From: Solilutibacter silvestris
GTDB taxonomy: Bacteria; Pseudomonadota; Gammaproteobacteria; Xanthomonadales; Xanthomonadaceae
Direction of reading: 5' to 3'
Assembly (NCBI RefSeq): GCF_002895945.1
Contig: NZ_NPZB01000002.1
Coordinates: 682,001 to 746,000, forward strand
DNA length: 64,000 nt
The notes under the pieces are model-generated. The model did not search any database. It had not been told where the DNA came from and saw only the letters and a list, made by a program, of their open reading frames with translations. Position 1 is the first letter of the stretch. The number at the start of each line of letters is the position of its first letter. Positions 37,740 through 46,930 of the stretch are shown piece after piece. The translations under genes and the position numbers were made by a program.

Positions 37740-38245
37740 GTGCTGCGACCCGCGCGGCCATCGGCTTGGGCGGCAATGTCGGGGATGTCGAAGCGGCCTT
37801 TCGTTTCGCGCTGGAACGACTTTCCACGGACCCGCACACGACACACGCCACGTTGTCGCCGCTGTATGCGACGGCACCATGGGGCGGGATCGACCAGCCG
37901 CGCTTTCTCAATGCCGTGGCCGTCATCGAAACCACGCAACCGGCGCAGGAATTGATGCAGCAGTTGCTGGAGATCGAGCGTGCCGCCGGCCGCGACCGCG
38001 CCAATGAAACTCGCTGGGGGCCGCGTCGACTTGATCTCGATTTGCTGCTGCATGGCGAGAGCGTGATCGACAGCGACGGATTGCAGTTGCCGCACCCACG
38101 ACTGGCGGAACGGGCATTCGCGCTGGTGCCGCTGCTCGATGTGTGGCCGGATGCGGTGATTCCCGGTGACGGGCCGGCGCGTCAGGCGCTGGAACGGTTG
38201 ACGCAGGAAGATGTCGCCGCAGTCATCGCTGGTCGGGTAGGCTAG
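37736..38245 (+). CDS. folK: 2-amino-4-hydroxy-6-hydroxymethyldihydropteridine pyrophosphokinase
   Basis: 169 residues. Transfers pyrophosphate from ATP to the pterin in folate synthesis. AAIGLGGNVGD, YATAPWGGIDQPRFLNAVAV, RWGPRRLDLDLLL (Mg-binding Asp pair) and LPHPRLAERAFALVPL are the family signature. ATG 37736 overlaps the pcnB stop. pcnB-folK-panB-panC-panD follows the common gammaproteobacterial order. Confidence 0.97.
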   Translation: MSAATRAAIGLGGNVGDVEAAFRFALERLSTDPHTTHATLSPLYATAPWGGIDQPRFLNAVAVIETTQPAQELMQQLLEIERAAGRDRANETRWGPRRLDLDLLLHGESVIDSDGLQLPHPRLAERAFALVPLLDVWPDAVIPGDGPARQALERLTQEDVAAVIAGRVG

Positions 38246-38266
38246 TCGCCCCTTCAGGAGCTTCCG

Positions 38267-39091
38267 ATGAAACCCTCGCGCACGGGTGACGCCAGGCCGG
38301 TGACGGTTCCCGATCTGCATCTCGCGAAGCAGGCAGGCAAGCGCCTGACGATGCTCACCGCCTACGATGCCGGATTCGCGCGCGTGATCGATGGCAATGG
38401 CGTCGACCTGATCCTCGTCGGTGACTCGCTGGGCATGGTGGTGCAGGGCAAGGCGAACACGCTGGGCGTGAGCGTGGATGACATCGTCTATCACACCGGT
38501 TGCGTCAGTCGCGCGGTGCAGCGCGCGCTGGTGATCGCCGATTTCCCGTTCCAGGCCGATGCCAGCCGCGAACGCGCGCTCGATGCCGCGACGCGCTTCC
38601 TGCAGGCCGGCGCGGGCATGGTCAAGCTGGAAGGCGCGGGCCACAAGCTCGAGGTGATTCGTCACTTGGTCGAACGCGAAATTCCGGTGTGCGGTCATCT
38701 CGGGCTGACGCCGCAGTCGGTGCTGCGCTTCGGCGGCTTCAGGGTGCAGGGCCGCGATGATGCCGCCGCGGCAAAGTTGCGCGAGGACGCGCTCGCCGTG
38801 CAGGCGGCGGGTGCAGCATTGCTGGTGCTGGAAGCGGTGCCGTCGTCGCTGGCGGCGGAGATCACCCGCGCGCTCGAGATTCCCACCATCGGGATTGGCG
38901 CTGGTCGCGATTGCGATGGCCAGGTGCTGGTGCTGCACGACATGCTGGGGCTCGACAGCGGCCATCGCCGGCCGCGTTTCGTCAAGGATTTCCTTGCCGG
39001 TAGTGGCTCGATCGCCGCCGCGGTGCAGGCGTATTGCAGTGCCGTGCGCGATGGCAGTTTTCCCGACGACGAACATTCCTACGCCCACTGA
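38267..39091 (+). CDS. panB: 3-methyl-2-oxobutanoate hydroxymethyltransferase
   Basis: 274 residues. Makes ketopantoate in pantothenate synthesis using methylene-THF. [56 protein letters not shown] and the catalytic Glu in LEAVP are intact, with IPTIGIGAG and FVKDFL. It sits 21 bases after folK with a CAGGAG site. Confidence 0.97.
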   Translation: MKPSRTGDARPVTVPDLHLAKQAGKRLTMLTAYDAGFARVIDGNGVDLILVGDSLGMVVQGKANTLGVSVDDIVYHTGCVSRAVQRALVIADFPFQADASRERALDAATRFLQAGAGMVKLEGAGHKLEVIRHLVEREIPVCGHLGLTPQSVLRFGGFRVQGRDDAAAAKLREDALAVQAAGAALLVLEAVPSSLAAEITRALEIPTIGIGAGRDCDGQVLVLHDMLGLDSGHRRPRFVKDFLAGSGSIAAAVQAYCSAVRDGSFPDDEHSYAH

Positions 39092-39094
39092 TCC

Positions 39095-39943
39095 ATGCAG
39101 ATCCTGACCGAACTCAGCGGCCTGCGCGCCGCGCTTGGCCAATGGCGCCGCGCCGGACAATCGATCGCCTTCGTGCCGACCATGGGCAATCTCCACGCTG
39201 GCCATTACTCGCTGATCGCACAAGCGCGCCAGCTGGCTGATCGCGTCGTCGCCAGCGTTTTCGTCAATCCCACCCAGTTCGGACCGAACGAGGATTACGC
39301 GCGTTATCCGCGCACGCCGGAGCAGGATGCGGCAGGGTTGGCCGCTGCCGGCTGCGACGTGTTGTGGTTGCCCGGCGTCGACACGATGTATCCGTTTGGT
39401 GCCGATCATGCGGTCAGCATGCATGTTCCCGGCATCACCGATGTGCTCGACGGCGCGGCGCGCCCGGGTCATTTCGATGGTGTGACGACGGTGGTATCGC
39501 GGCTATTCCTGCAGGTGCAACCGGATGTCGCGATCTTCGGCCGCAAGGATTACCAGCAACTGGCGGTGATCCGCTATTTGGTGCGCGATCTCGCGTTCCC
39601 GATCGAAATCATCGGCGCCGACATCAGGCGCGACGACGATGGCCTGGCCCTGAGTTCGCGCAATCAGTATCTGAGTGCCGAAGAGCGCGCCATCGCGCCG
39701 TTGCTGTATCGCACCCTGCGGTCGATGCGTGGTCGCCTGCTGGCTGGCGAATCGCGCGCGAAGGTGGAAGAAGAGGCCGCCGCCGCGCTGCAGGCCGCCG
39801 GTTTCCAGCCCGATTACGCGGTGATCCGCACCCCTGCGCTGGAGGTTCCCGGCGATGGCGCATCCGGCCCGCGGGTGGCGCTGCTGGCGGCGCGGCTGGG
39901 CGCGACCCGGCTGATCGACAATCTCGAATTCGACCTGCCCTGA
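39095..39943 (+). CDS. panC: Pantothenate synthetase
   Basis: 282 residues. Joins pantoate and beta-alanine with ATP. FVPTMGNLHAGHYSLI (HxGH-type), VFVNPTQFGPNEDY, FGRKDYQQLAVIR and SSRNQYLS (KMSKS-like loop region) are intact. It follows panB by three bases. Confidence 0.97.
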   Translation: MQILTELSGLRAALGQWRRAGQSIAFVPTMGNLHAGHYSLIAQARQLADRVVASVFVNPTQFGPNEDYARYPRTPEQDAAGLAAAGCDVLWLPGVDTMYPFGADHAVSMHVPGITDVLDGAARPGHFDGVTTVVSRLFLQVQPDVAIFGRKDYQQLAVIRYLVRDLAFPIEIIGADIRRDDDGLALSSRNQYLSAEERAIAPLLYRTLRSMRGRLLAGESRAKVEEEAAAALQAAGFQPDYAVIRTPALEVPGDGASGPRVALLAARLGATRLIDNLEFDLP

Positions 39944-40015
39944 ATCCGGCTTGTTGCGCTGCGGAAGAGGGGTCTACAATCAGGGGTTGACCGCCTCCCA
40001 ATCATGTCCACCGCC

Positions 40016-40396
40016 ATGCACATCACCCTGCTCAAGGCCAAGATCCACCGCGCCAGCGTGACCCACGCCGAGCTGCACTACGAAGGCTCCTGCGCAATCG
40101 ACAGCCGCCTGCTGGACATTTCCGGCATCCGTGACAACGAGCGGATCGAGATCTACAACGTCAGTAATGGTGCGCGCTTCGCCACCTATGCCATCCGGGC
40201 CGAAGCCGGCAGCGGCATCATCTCCGTGAACGGCGCCGCCGCGCACCACGCCGAGCCGGGTGATCTGGTGATCATCTGTGCTTACGGCATGTGCGATGAA
40301 GCCGAAGCCGCCAAGCACAAGCCGACGCTGGTCTATGTCGATCGCGACAACCGGTTGACGCATACCAATCACAGCATCCCGGCACAGGCGGCCTGA
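40016..40396 (+). CDS. panD: Aspartate 1-decarboxylase
   Basis: 126 residues. Makes beta-alanine from aspartate. The proenzyme self-cleaves at Gly24-Ser25 (HYEGSC) to form the pyruvoyl group; counting from ATG 40016 places Ser at 25 as in E. coli. ATG 40004 (MSTAM...) is the alternative. [14 protein letters not shown] and ISVNGAAAH are typical. A TACAAT element in the 60-base gap after panC may give it its own promoter. Confidence 0.95.
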   Translation: MHITLLKAKIHRASVTHAELHYEGSCAIDSRLLDISGIRDNERIEIYNVSNGARFATYAIRAEAGSGIISVNGAAAHHAEPGDLVIICAYGMCDEAEAAKHKPTLVYVDRDNRLTHTNHSIPAQAA

Positions 40397-40400
40397 GGGC

Positions 40401-41909
40401 ATGGGCCTGCAGGATGCGCTGGATACCCAGGCCACGCGCCTGAACACAACGTCCCTGCAGGAGTTGCTGCGGTCTGACGCAACGCGAGCGGAGTCGTTCT
40501 CGCTGCGGGCGGGGCCGCTGTACGCCAACTTCGCGCGCCAGGATTACGACAAGGCCGCGCTCGATGCCTTGTTAGCTCTCGCCGATTCCCGTGGCGTTCG
40601 CGCTGCGTACAAGCGGATGGTCGATGGCGAGGTGGTCAACGTCACCGAACAGCGTCCGGCGCTGCACACCGCATTGCGTGGCGATCTGTCGCCGGCCAAG
40701 ACCGCGCACGATGCTTTTGAGGTCGCCAAGGCGACGCGCGAGCGCATGCACGCGATGGTGCGCAAGTTGCGCGCCGATGGCATTCGCGATGTGCTCAGCC
40801 TCGGCATCGGTGGTTCCGATCTCGGGCCGCGTTTCATCGTCGATGCGCTCGGTCAGGATGCCGATGCGCCGCGCGTGCATTTCGTCTCCAATGTCGATGG
40901 CCACGCGCTGGAACGCGCGATCGCAGGCCTCGATCCTGCGACCACCGCGCTCATCATCATTTCCAAATCGTTCAACACCCAGGAAACGCTGGCCAATGCC
41001 GAAGTCGCGCGCGCGTGGCTGGGCGACGGCGGTGCGCGCACCTATGCGGTGACGTCGAAGCCTTCGAGCGCGGAAGCGATCGGCGTCGCGGCGGAGCGCG
41101 TGTTGCCGATGTGGGACTGGGTCGGCGGGCGTTATTCGCTGTGGTCGGCGGTGGGTTTCCCGATCGCGATCGCCGTCGGTTGCGAACGCTTCGATGCGCT
41201 GCTGCGCGGTGCCGGCGATTACGATCGCCATTGCCTGGAAGCGCCGGCACGCGACAATCCCTCGATCTGGCATGCACTCACCGCGGTGTGGAACCGCGAT
41301 GCGCGCGGACGCGGCAGTCTCGCCGTGGTGCCCTACGACGACCGCCTGAAACTGCTGCCGGCCTATCTGCAACAGTTGGTGATGGAAAGCCTCGGAAAAT
41401 CGGTGACGATCGATGGCGCCGCCGTCGGCGCGCAGACCTCGCCGGTGTGGTGGGGCAGTGCCGGCACCGATGCCCAGCACAGCTATTTCCAGATGCTGCA
41501 TCAGGGCACGGCGATCGTTCCAATGGACCTGATCGGCGTGGTCAATGCTGATCATGCGCATGCCGCCAACCACGAATTGCTGCTGGCCAACCTGCTGGCG
41601 CAGGCGCAGGCCTTGGCGATGGGCGAATCGGCGGACGATCCCCATCGCAATTACCAGGGCGGACGCCCGAGCACGTTGTTGTTGCTGGACGCACTGACGC
41701 CAGAGGCGCTGGGCACCTTGGTGGCGTTCTACGAGCACAGCGTGCACGCACAATCGGTGTTGTGGAACATCAACGCCTTCGACCAGTTCGGTGTCGAGCT
41801 GGGCAAGCGCCTGGCCGATCGCACCTTGCCGGCGTTGAAAGGTGCTGGCGCCACCGGCGATGCAGTGACCGACACGCTGATCGCGGAACTCGGGCGTCGC
41901 GCGCGCTGA
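40401..41909 (+). CDS. pgi: Glucose-6-phosphate isomerase
   Basis: 502 residues. Interconverts glucose-6-P and fructose-6-P. LSLGIGGSDLGPRFI, IIISKSFNTQETLANA, GGRYSLWSAVGFPIAIAVG, the catalytic Glu region LVMESLGKSV, and NINAFDQFGVELGK near the C terminus (catalytic Lys) are intact. It starts five bases after panD and two bases before the GT-C gene. Confidence 0.97.
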   Translation: MGLQDALDTQATRLNTTSLQELLRSDATRAESFSLRAGPLYANFARQDYDKAALDALLALADSRGVRAAYKRMVDGEVVNVTEQRPALHTALRGDLSPAKTAHDAFEVAKATRERMHAMVRKLRADGIRDVLSLGIGGSDLGPRFIVDALGQDADAPRVHFVSNVDGHALERAIAGLDPATTALIIISKSFNTQETLANAEVARAWLGDGGARTYAVTSKPSSAEAIGVAAERVLPMWDWVGGRYSLWSAVGFPIAIAVGCERFDALLRGAGDYDRHCLEAPARDNPSIWHALTAVWNRDARGRGSLAVVPYDDRLKLLPAYLQQLVMESLGKSVTIDGAAVGAQTSPVWWGSAGTDAQHSYFQMLHQGTAIVPMDLIGVVNADHAHAANHELLLANLLAQAQALAMGESADDPHRNYQGGRPSTLLLLDALTPEALGTLVAFYEHSVHAQSVLWNINAFDQFGVELGKRLADRTLPALKGAGATGDAVTDTLIAELGRRAR

Positions 41910-41910
41910 A

Positions 41911-43512
41911 ATGAAGTGGATCACACGCCACGGCATCGCCATCCTCGCGATGCTGTACGTGGCGTTGCGCCTGTTGTTGGTGCGCGGCGCGGCGCTTGAT
42001 TCCGACGAACCGCAACACCTGCACGTGGTGTGGGCATGGACGCAGCACGGCGTCCCCTATCGCGACGCCTTCGATAACCACATGCCGCTGTTCCACATGT
42101 TGTGCGCGCCGTTGCTGACGCTGCTGGGCGAACGCGCCGACATCCTCGACTGCATGCGCCTGGCGATGGTGCCGCTGGCGGTCGCGGCCTTCGTGTTGGC
42201 ATGGCGCGTCGGACGCGCATTGTGGGGCGCATCGGCGGCGAGTTTCGGATTGGCGCTGTTGGCGCTGGAACCTACCTACGAGCGCATGGCCGGACAATTC
42301 CGCGCCGACACCCTGTGGGCACTGGCATGGATCGCGGCGATGGCGGCCCTGGTGTTGGTGCGACGCCCGATGTTGCGCGCATTGCTGGTCGGGCTCGCGG
42401 TCGGCGTGGCGATGGCGAGCTCGCTGAAGACGCTGCCGCTGCTCGGCACTGCGCTGGTGATGGTGGCGTTCGTGCTGGTCTGCCTGCCGAAACAGGCACG
42501 ACCGCGTTGGTGGTCGCTGGCTGGCGGGTTGGCGATTGGTGCTGCTGCGGCGACAGCGGTGATGGCGAGCGTTGTCGCGATTGTTGCGTCGCGCGGCGGC
42601 CTGGCTGACATGCATAACGCGGTACTAGGCCACAACATGCTGCCGGGCTTTGGGCGCGATGCGAACACGACGCAGTTGGTATTGCGCTGCTTCGAAGCGG
42701 GGATTGTCGCGATCGTTGCGGGGTTCTTCGGATGGCGGCGGATCCGTCATTGCCCCGATCCGAGGCTTGCCGCGTTGCGCTGGTTCGTGGCGGGATCGTG
42801 CGGGCTGTTCGCGATTTCCCTCTATGCGGCGTGGCCGTTGCTGACCTCGCAGGACTATCTGCCGGTGCTGCCGTTGTTCGCTCCGTGGCTGGGAGCGCTG
42901 TTGCTACGCGGATTCGCGCGATTGCGGGTGTCGCTGGTGCATGCGTGGATCGGCTATGCAGTGCTGGCCGCGATCGTGTTGATTGCCCGCGCGCCGTGGC
43001 ACGATCGCCTGCACGACTATCGTGAACAACTGGCGACGGTGCTGGCGATCACCACGCCGGTCGATGCGGTGATGGATGCCAAGGGCGAAAGCATCTACCG
43101 CCGTCGTGTCTTCCATCCGGTGCTGGAGATGGTCACGCAGGAGCGACTGCGGCGCGGGTTGCTGGCGGATACGATTGTCACCGACATCCAATCGCGCGGG
43201 GCCCATGTGCTGCATCCGGAACGATTGCCGGAATCCGACGCCCGCGCCTTGCGCGCGAATTTCATTCCCTATGCCAATGGCGAATGGGTCGCGGGGCGCG
43301 AACTCGGCGAACGGGTCGCGGGATCGCTGCCAGTCGCGGCGTTGATTCCCGGTTGCTACCGCTGGTTGCGACTCGAAGGTGAACACATCGCACAACCCGG
43401 CCCGGAAACGCGTTTCGATTCAGGGGATGGGAAGATCACGCTTCCGCGGGCCGGTCGCTATCGCCTGATGTGGTGTCCTGCGGCGATGCAGGCGTGGACG
43501 CGACAACAATGA
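41911..43512 (+). CDS. GT-C-fold membrane glycosyltransferase (PMT-like)
   Basis: 533 residues with about ten membrane segments. The first periplasmic loop carries DSDEPQHLHVVWAWTQHGVPYRDAF, the acidic DE pattern of polyprenyl-phosphate-dependent GT-C enzymes such as ArnT and protein mannosyltransferases. The last ~150 residues are soluble and probably periplasmic. Predicted role: transfer of a sugar from a lipid carrier to an envelope acceptor; donor and acceptor unknown. Its stop overlaps the ATG of the PIG-L gene, so the two act together. Confidence 0.82.
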   Translation: MKWITRHGIAILAMLYVALRLLLVRGAALDSDEPQHLHVVWAWTQHGVPYRDAFDNHMPLFHMLCAPLLTLLGERADILDCMRLAMVPLAVAAFVLAWRVGRALWGASAASFGLALLALEPTYERMAGQFRADTLWALAWIAAMAALVLVRRPMLRALLVGLAVGVAMASSLKTLPLLGTALVMVAFVLVCLPKQARPRWWSLAGGLAIGAAAATAVMASVVAIVASRGGLADMHNAVLGHNMLPGFGRDANTTQLVLRCFEAGIVAIVAGFFGWRRIRHCPDPRLAALRWFVAGSCGLFAISLYAAWPLLTSQDYLPVLPLFAPWLGALLLRGFARLRVSLVHAWIGYAVLAAIVLIARAPWHDRLHDYREQLATVLAITTPVDAVMDAKGESIYRRRVFHPVLEMVTQERLRRGLLADTIVTDIQSRGAHVLHPERLPESDARALRANFIPYANGEWVAGRELGERVAGSLPVAALIPGCYRWLRLEGEHIAQPGPETRFDSGDGKITLPRAGRYRLMWCPAAMQAWTRQQ

Positions 43513-44480
43513 ACATGACGATGCCAACGTTTGACGCCACGACACGATTGCTGGTGATCGCCCCGCATCCGGATGACGAAACCATCGCCTGTGGCGGATT
43601 GCTGCAGGACGTGGCGCGTGTCGGCGGACGATCGCGCGTGCTGTTCGCGACCGATGGCGACAACAACCCGTGGCCGCAGCGATTGATCGAACGGCGCTTT
43701 CGCCTCGATGCCCAGGCGCGCAAGCGTTGGGGTGCGTTGCGACGGACGGAGGCTGCCGCCGCGCTGGATGCGCTGCGCTGCGACGGGCTGGATGGCATGC
43801 ACCTCGGGTGGCCGGATGGCGGACTGACGGGATTGCTGACGCCGGAGCGATCGGGTGAAGCGCTGGCACTGCTGGTCGACGCCATCGCCGCGTTCTCGCC
43901 GACACTGGTGCTGGTACCAGCCTTCGGCGACTACCATCCCGACCATTCCGCGCTGGCGCTGTTGGCAACGCTGGGATTGCGCAGTTTTCCCGGCGTTGCT
44001 GCGGGATCGTTCCACATCCATGTTCCCGAAGATGGCGCGCATTCCGGCTGGTCGTTGCAGCTGGACGATGCGACGCTGGCGCGCAAGCGCGATGCATTGC
44101 GTCAATATCGCAGCCAGTTGCAGTTCGGCGAACAACGCCTGCTGAAATTCGCGCGCGCCACCGAGATGTTCGATGTCGGCACCGGCGTGCCTGATCCCGT
44201 CAGCCCCGACGACCGTTGGCGCTGGCAGATTGCCTTGCCGGGGTGGATCGCGTCGACAAGCGCGCGCCATGTGCGCGTGCTGGCCGTGGACGACTCCGGC
44301 GTATTGCTCAATCAACGTATCCCGTTGTCCGATCCGCGCCTCGACGTGGTGCGCAAGTCGGGAATGCTCGATATCAGCATGCAGCCGTTGCGCGCGAACG
44401 CACGCCAGGTATTCGCCAAGGTCGAACACGGCATCGAGGTGTTCGTCTACGACACCACATTGTGGACAGCTGCGGAGTAA
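43509..44480 (+). CDS. PIG-L/LmbE-family deacetylase
   Basis: 323 residues. Zinc motifs are intact: VIAPHPDDETIACGG near the start and DYHPDHSALALL around residue 140. The family removes N-acetyl groups from GlcNAc-containing lipids, antibiotics or thiols. A ~110-residue extra C-terminal domain follows and is not recognised. Four-base overlap with the GT-C gene suggests a two-step glycan modification. Convergent with queG. Confidence 0.9.
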   Translation: MNMTMPTFDATTRLLVIAPHPDDETIACGGLLQDVARVGGRSRVLFATDGDNNPWPQRLIERRFRLDAQARKRWGALRRTEAAAALDALRCDGLDGMHLGWPDGGLTGLLTPERSGEALALLVDAIAAFSPTLVLVPAFGDYHPDHSALALLATLGLRSFPGVAAGSFHIHVPEDGAHSGWSLQLDDATLARKRDALRQYRSQLQFGEQRLLKFARATEMFDVGTGVPDPVSPDDRWRWQIALPGWIASTSARHVRVLAVDDSGVLLNQRIPLSDPRLDVVRKSGMLDISMQPLRANARQVFAKVEHGIEVFVYDTTLWTAAE

Positions 44481-44487
44481 ACAGGTT

Positions 44488-45558
44488 CTAGCGCAGGTGC
44501 TGTGCGAGCGCCCACCGCACGTGTTCGGCCACCAATTCGTCCTGTTCGTTGCGGGCGGATTCCAGCGCCGCGATCACCTCGGGCGTCGATGGCGCATTAC
44601 CCAGCGCCACCGCGATATTGCGGCGCCAACGGCGGTATCCGCTGCGGCGGATCGTACTGCCTTCGCTGCGTTGCAGGAACTCGTCTTCGCTCCAGGCGAA
44701 CAGTTGCGGCAGCGTTGCTGTGTCGAGAGCGTTGCGGGCGCGGAAATCGGGTTCGTCGTTGCGACGTGCGAACTTGTTCCACGGGCAGACCAGCTGGCAA
44801 TCGTCGCAGCCGAAAATGCGATTGCCGATCAGCGGGCGCAGCGCTTCGTCGATCGCGCCCTCATGCTCGATGGTGAGATAGGCGATGCAGCGGCGGGCAT
44901 CGAGCTGGTAGGGCGCGACGATGGCCTGGGTCGGGCAGATGTCGATGCAGCGCGTGCAGGTGCCGCAATGATTGGTTGCCGGCACATCGACAGGTAGATC
45001 GAGATCGACGAACAGTTCGCCGAGGAAGAACCACGAACCGCCATCCTTGTCGATCAGGCAGGTGTGCTTGCCGATCCAGCCGAGCCCGGCGTTGCGTGCC
45101 AGTGCGCGTTCCAGCACCGGCGCGGAATCGACGAAGACGCGATGGCCGAGCGGCCCGATCACCGCGGCGACATCATCGGCGAGCTGCTGCAGACGCTTGC
45201 GCATCAGCTTGTGGTAATCGCGGCCCAGCGCATAGCGCGCGACATAGGCGCGTTCGCCATCGTCCAGCGTCGCCCACGCGGCATCGGGCGGCTGGCCGTA
45301 ATCCATGCCGACGCAGATCACCCGCAAGGTGCCTGGCACCAGTGATTCCGGCGCGCTGCGCTTGTCGTGATTGCGCTCCATCCACGCCATGTCGCCGTGG
45401 CGTCCCTGTACCAGCCAATGTTCGAGGTGGGCGATGTCTTCGCCGAGTTCGATCCCGGAGATGCCGAAGCGCTGGAAACCGCGCGCACGCGCCAGCGCGT
45501 CGATCTGTCGGCGCAGTCGCTGGGAATCGTGCAGGACAGGGGAGGCGGGCGTGGACAC
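44488..45558 (-). CDS. queG: Epoxyqueuosine reductase
   Basis: 356 residues. Cobalamin- and Fe-S-dependent last step of queuosine synthesis in tRNA. Two [4Fe-4S] motifs (CGTCTRCIDICPTQAI; CDDCQLVCPWNKF), DSAPVLERALARNAGLGWIG and a HEAT-like C terminus are present. GTG 45558 is preferred because a TATACT element lies just upstream; ATG 45585 would add nine residues but overlaps the divergent nnrD start. Confidence 0.95.
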   Translation of the reverse strand: MSTPASPVLHDSQRLRRQIDALARARGFQRFGISGIELGEDIAHLEHWLVQGRHGDMAWMERNHDKRSAPESLVPGTLRVICVGMDYGQPPDAAWATLDDGERAYVARYALGRDYHKLMRKRLQQLADDVAAVIGPLGHRVFVDSAPVLERALARNAGLGWIGKHTCLIDKDGGSWFFLGELFVDLDLPVDVPATNHCGTCTRCIDICPTQAIVAPYQLDARRCIAYLTIEHEGAIDEALRPLIGNRIFGCDDCQLVCPWNKFARRNDEPDFRARNALDTATLPQLFAWSEDEFLQRSEGSTIRRSGYRRWRRNIAVALGNAPSTPEVIAALESARNEQDELVAEHVRWALAQHLR

Positions 45559-45567
45559 GATGCGTGA

Positions 45568-45586
45568 AGTATAGAATCCACGCATG
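45568..45586. promoter_or_regulatory. Shared -10 region of divergent queG and nnrD
   Basis: Rightward TAGAAT (45572-45577) lies six bases before the nnrD ATG. Leftward TATACT (45573 to 45568) lies nine bases before the queG GTG. The two elements overlap by two bases. Confidence 0.5.
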
Positions 45587-46438
45587 ATCGCAGCCGTGCG
45601 CCCGTTCGACCTCGCCACACTGGCCGATGCACAGGCGCGCATTCCGCAACGCCCGCGCGATGCCCACAAGGGCCTGTTTGGCCATGTGCTGTGCATTGGC
45701 GGTGGCCGCGGCATGGGCGGTGCATTGGCGCTATGCGTGGAAGCCGCGTTGCGCGCGGGCGCCGGGCGCGTGTCGGCGGCAACTCGCGCCGAGCATGTCG
45801 CGGTGCTGCTGGCGCGGCGACCGGAATGCATGGTGCATGCGGTCGAATCGCCATCCGACATCGCGGAATTGATGGCAAGCGCCGACGTGATCGCCATCGG
45901 TCCCGGACTCGGGCGCGATGTATGGGCGAAATCGCTGCTGGATGCCGCACTCGCCACGCGGCGGCCGCTGGTGATCGATGCCGATGCCTTGACGCTCATT
46001 GCTGCCGATCCGCGGCCGTTGCCAGCGGGCAGTGTGATCACCCCGCATCCGGGCGAAGCGGCGCGATTGCTCGGCATTCCCACGGATGAAGTGCAGGCAA
46101 ATCGCGAGGACGCCGCACAGACATTGGCCGATCGCTATCACTGCATCGCGGTGTTGAAAGGCCACGGCACGCTGGTCGCGGCAACGGGCGAAAGAACACG
46201 CATGGTCGATGGCGGAAACCCCGGCATGGCCTCGGCGGGTATGGGCGATGCACTGACCGGAATTGTCTCGGCGTTGTGCGCGCAGCATCAGGATGCCTTC
46301 GAGGCCGCATGGATCGGTGCAGTGCTGCATGCCGCCGCTGGCGATGCGGTCTGCGCGATGCAGGGCGAATATGGCCTGCTCGCATCCGATCTCATCGCCG
46401 CGTTGCCGTCGGTGTTTCCGCAGAGAATGTCGGCATGA
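45584..46438 (+). CDS. nnrD: ADP-dependent NAD(P)H-hydrate dehydratase
   Basis: 284 residues. Repairs hydrated NADH/NADPH. It has only the ribokinase-like domain (FGHVLCIGGGRGMGGALALC, VIAIGPGLGRD, VITPHPGEAARLL, and MASAGMGDALTGI as the catalytic Asp motif). The N-terminal epimerase (NnrE) domain fused in E. coli is absent. ATG 45584 appears leaderless. It starts the nnrD-tsaE-ami-mutL run. Confidence 0.93.
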   Translation: MIAAVRPFDLATLADAQARIPQRPRDAHKGLFGHVLCIGGGRGMGGALALCVEAALRAGAGRVSAATRAEHVAVLLARRPECMVHAVESPSDIAELMASADVIAIGPGLGRDVWAKSLLDAALATRRPLVIDADALTLIAADPRPLPAGSVITPHPGEAARLLGIPTDEVQANREDAAQTLADRYHCIAVLKGHGTLVAATGERTRMVDGGNPGMASAGMGDALTGIVSALCAQHQDAFEAAWIGAVLHAAAGDAVCAMQGEYGLLASDLIAALPSVFPQRMSA

Positions 46439-46929
46439 ATTCATGCATCCTGCCCGACGAAGCCGCGACCATCACCTTGGCTGGCGAATTGGCCGGGCAT
46501 TTGCCGGCGCGTGCCGTGGTCTGGTTGCATGGCGATCTTGGCGCGGGCAAATCAACCTTCGCGCGCGCGATGCTGCGGACACTGGCTGTGCAGGGATCGA
46601 TCCGCAGCCCGACCTACACCCTGGTGGAACGCTATCCGATCGCGGGCGGCGATGCCCTGCATCTTGATCTCTACCGCATCGGCGATGCCGGCGAACTGGA
46701 ATTCCTCGGTCTCGATGCCGACGAAGGGCGCTTGTGGCTGGTGGAATGGCCGGAACGCGGGGCGAGCGCGTTGCCGCCGGCCGATCTGCATGTCAGGCTC
46801 GAAGTGGTCGGCTGCGGTCGCAGTGCCGCCTTCGAGGCGGATTCCGATGTCGGGCGGGAGTGGCTGGAAAAGTTCGTGAAACCTGAGAGATTGCTGACCC
46901 AAGTTCCCGATTTGCAAGGAATTCGTTGA
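46435..46929 (+). CDS. tsaE: tRNA threonylcarbamoyladenosine synthesis ATPase TsaE
   Basis: 164 residues. The P-loop ATPase of the t6A complex with TsaB and TsaD. Walker A GDLGAGKSTFARAML, IRSPTYTLVERYPIA, HLDLYRIGDAGELEFLGLD and LVEWPERG are intact. ATG 46435 overlaps the nnrD stop. Confidence 0.95.
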   Translation: MNSCILPDEAATITLAGELAGHLPARAVVWLHGDLGAGKSTFARAMLRTLAVQGSIRSPTYTLVERYPIAGGDALHLDLYRIGDAGELEFLGLDADEGRLWLVEWPERGASALPPADLHVRLEVVGCGRSAAFEADSDVGREWLEKFVKPERLLTQVPDLQGIR

Positions 46930-46930
46930 A

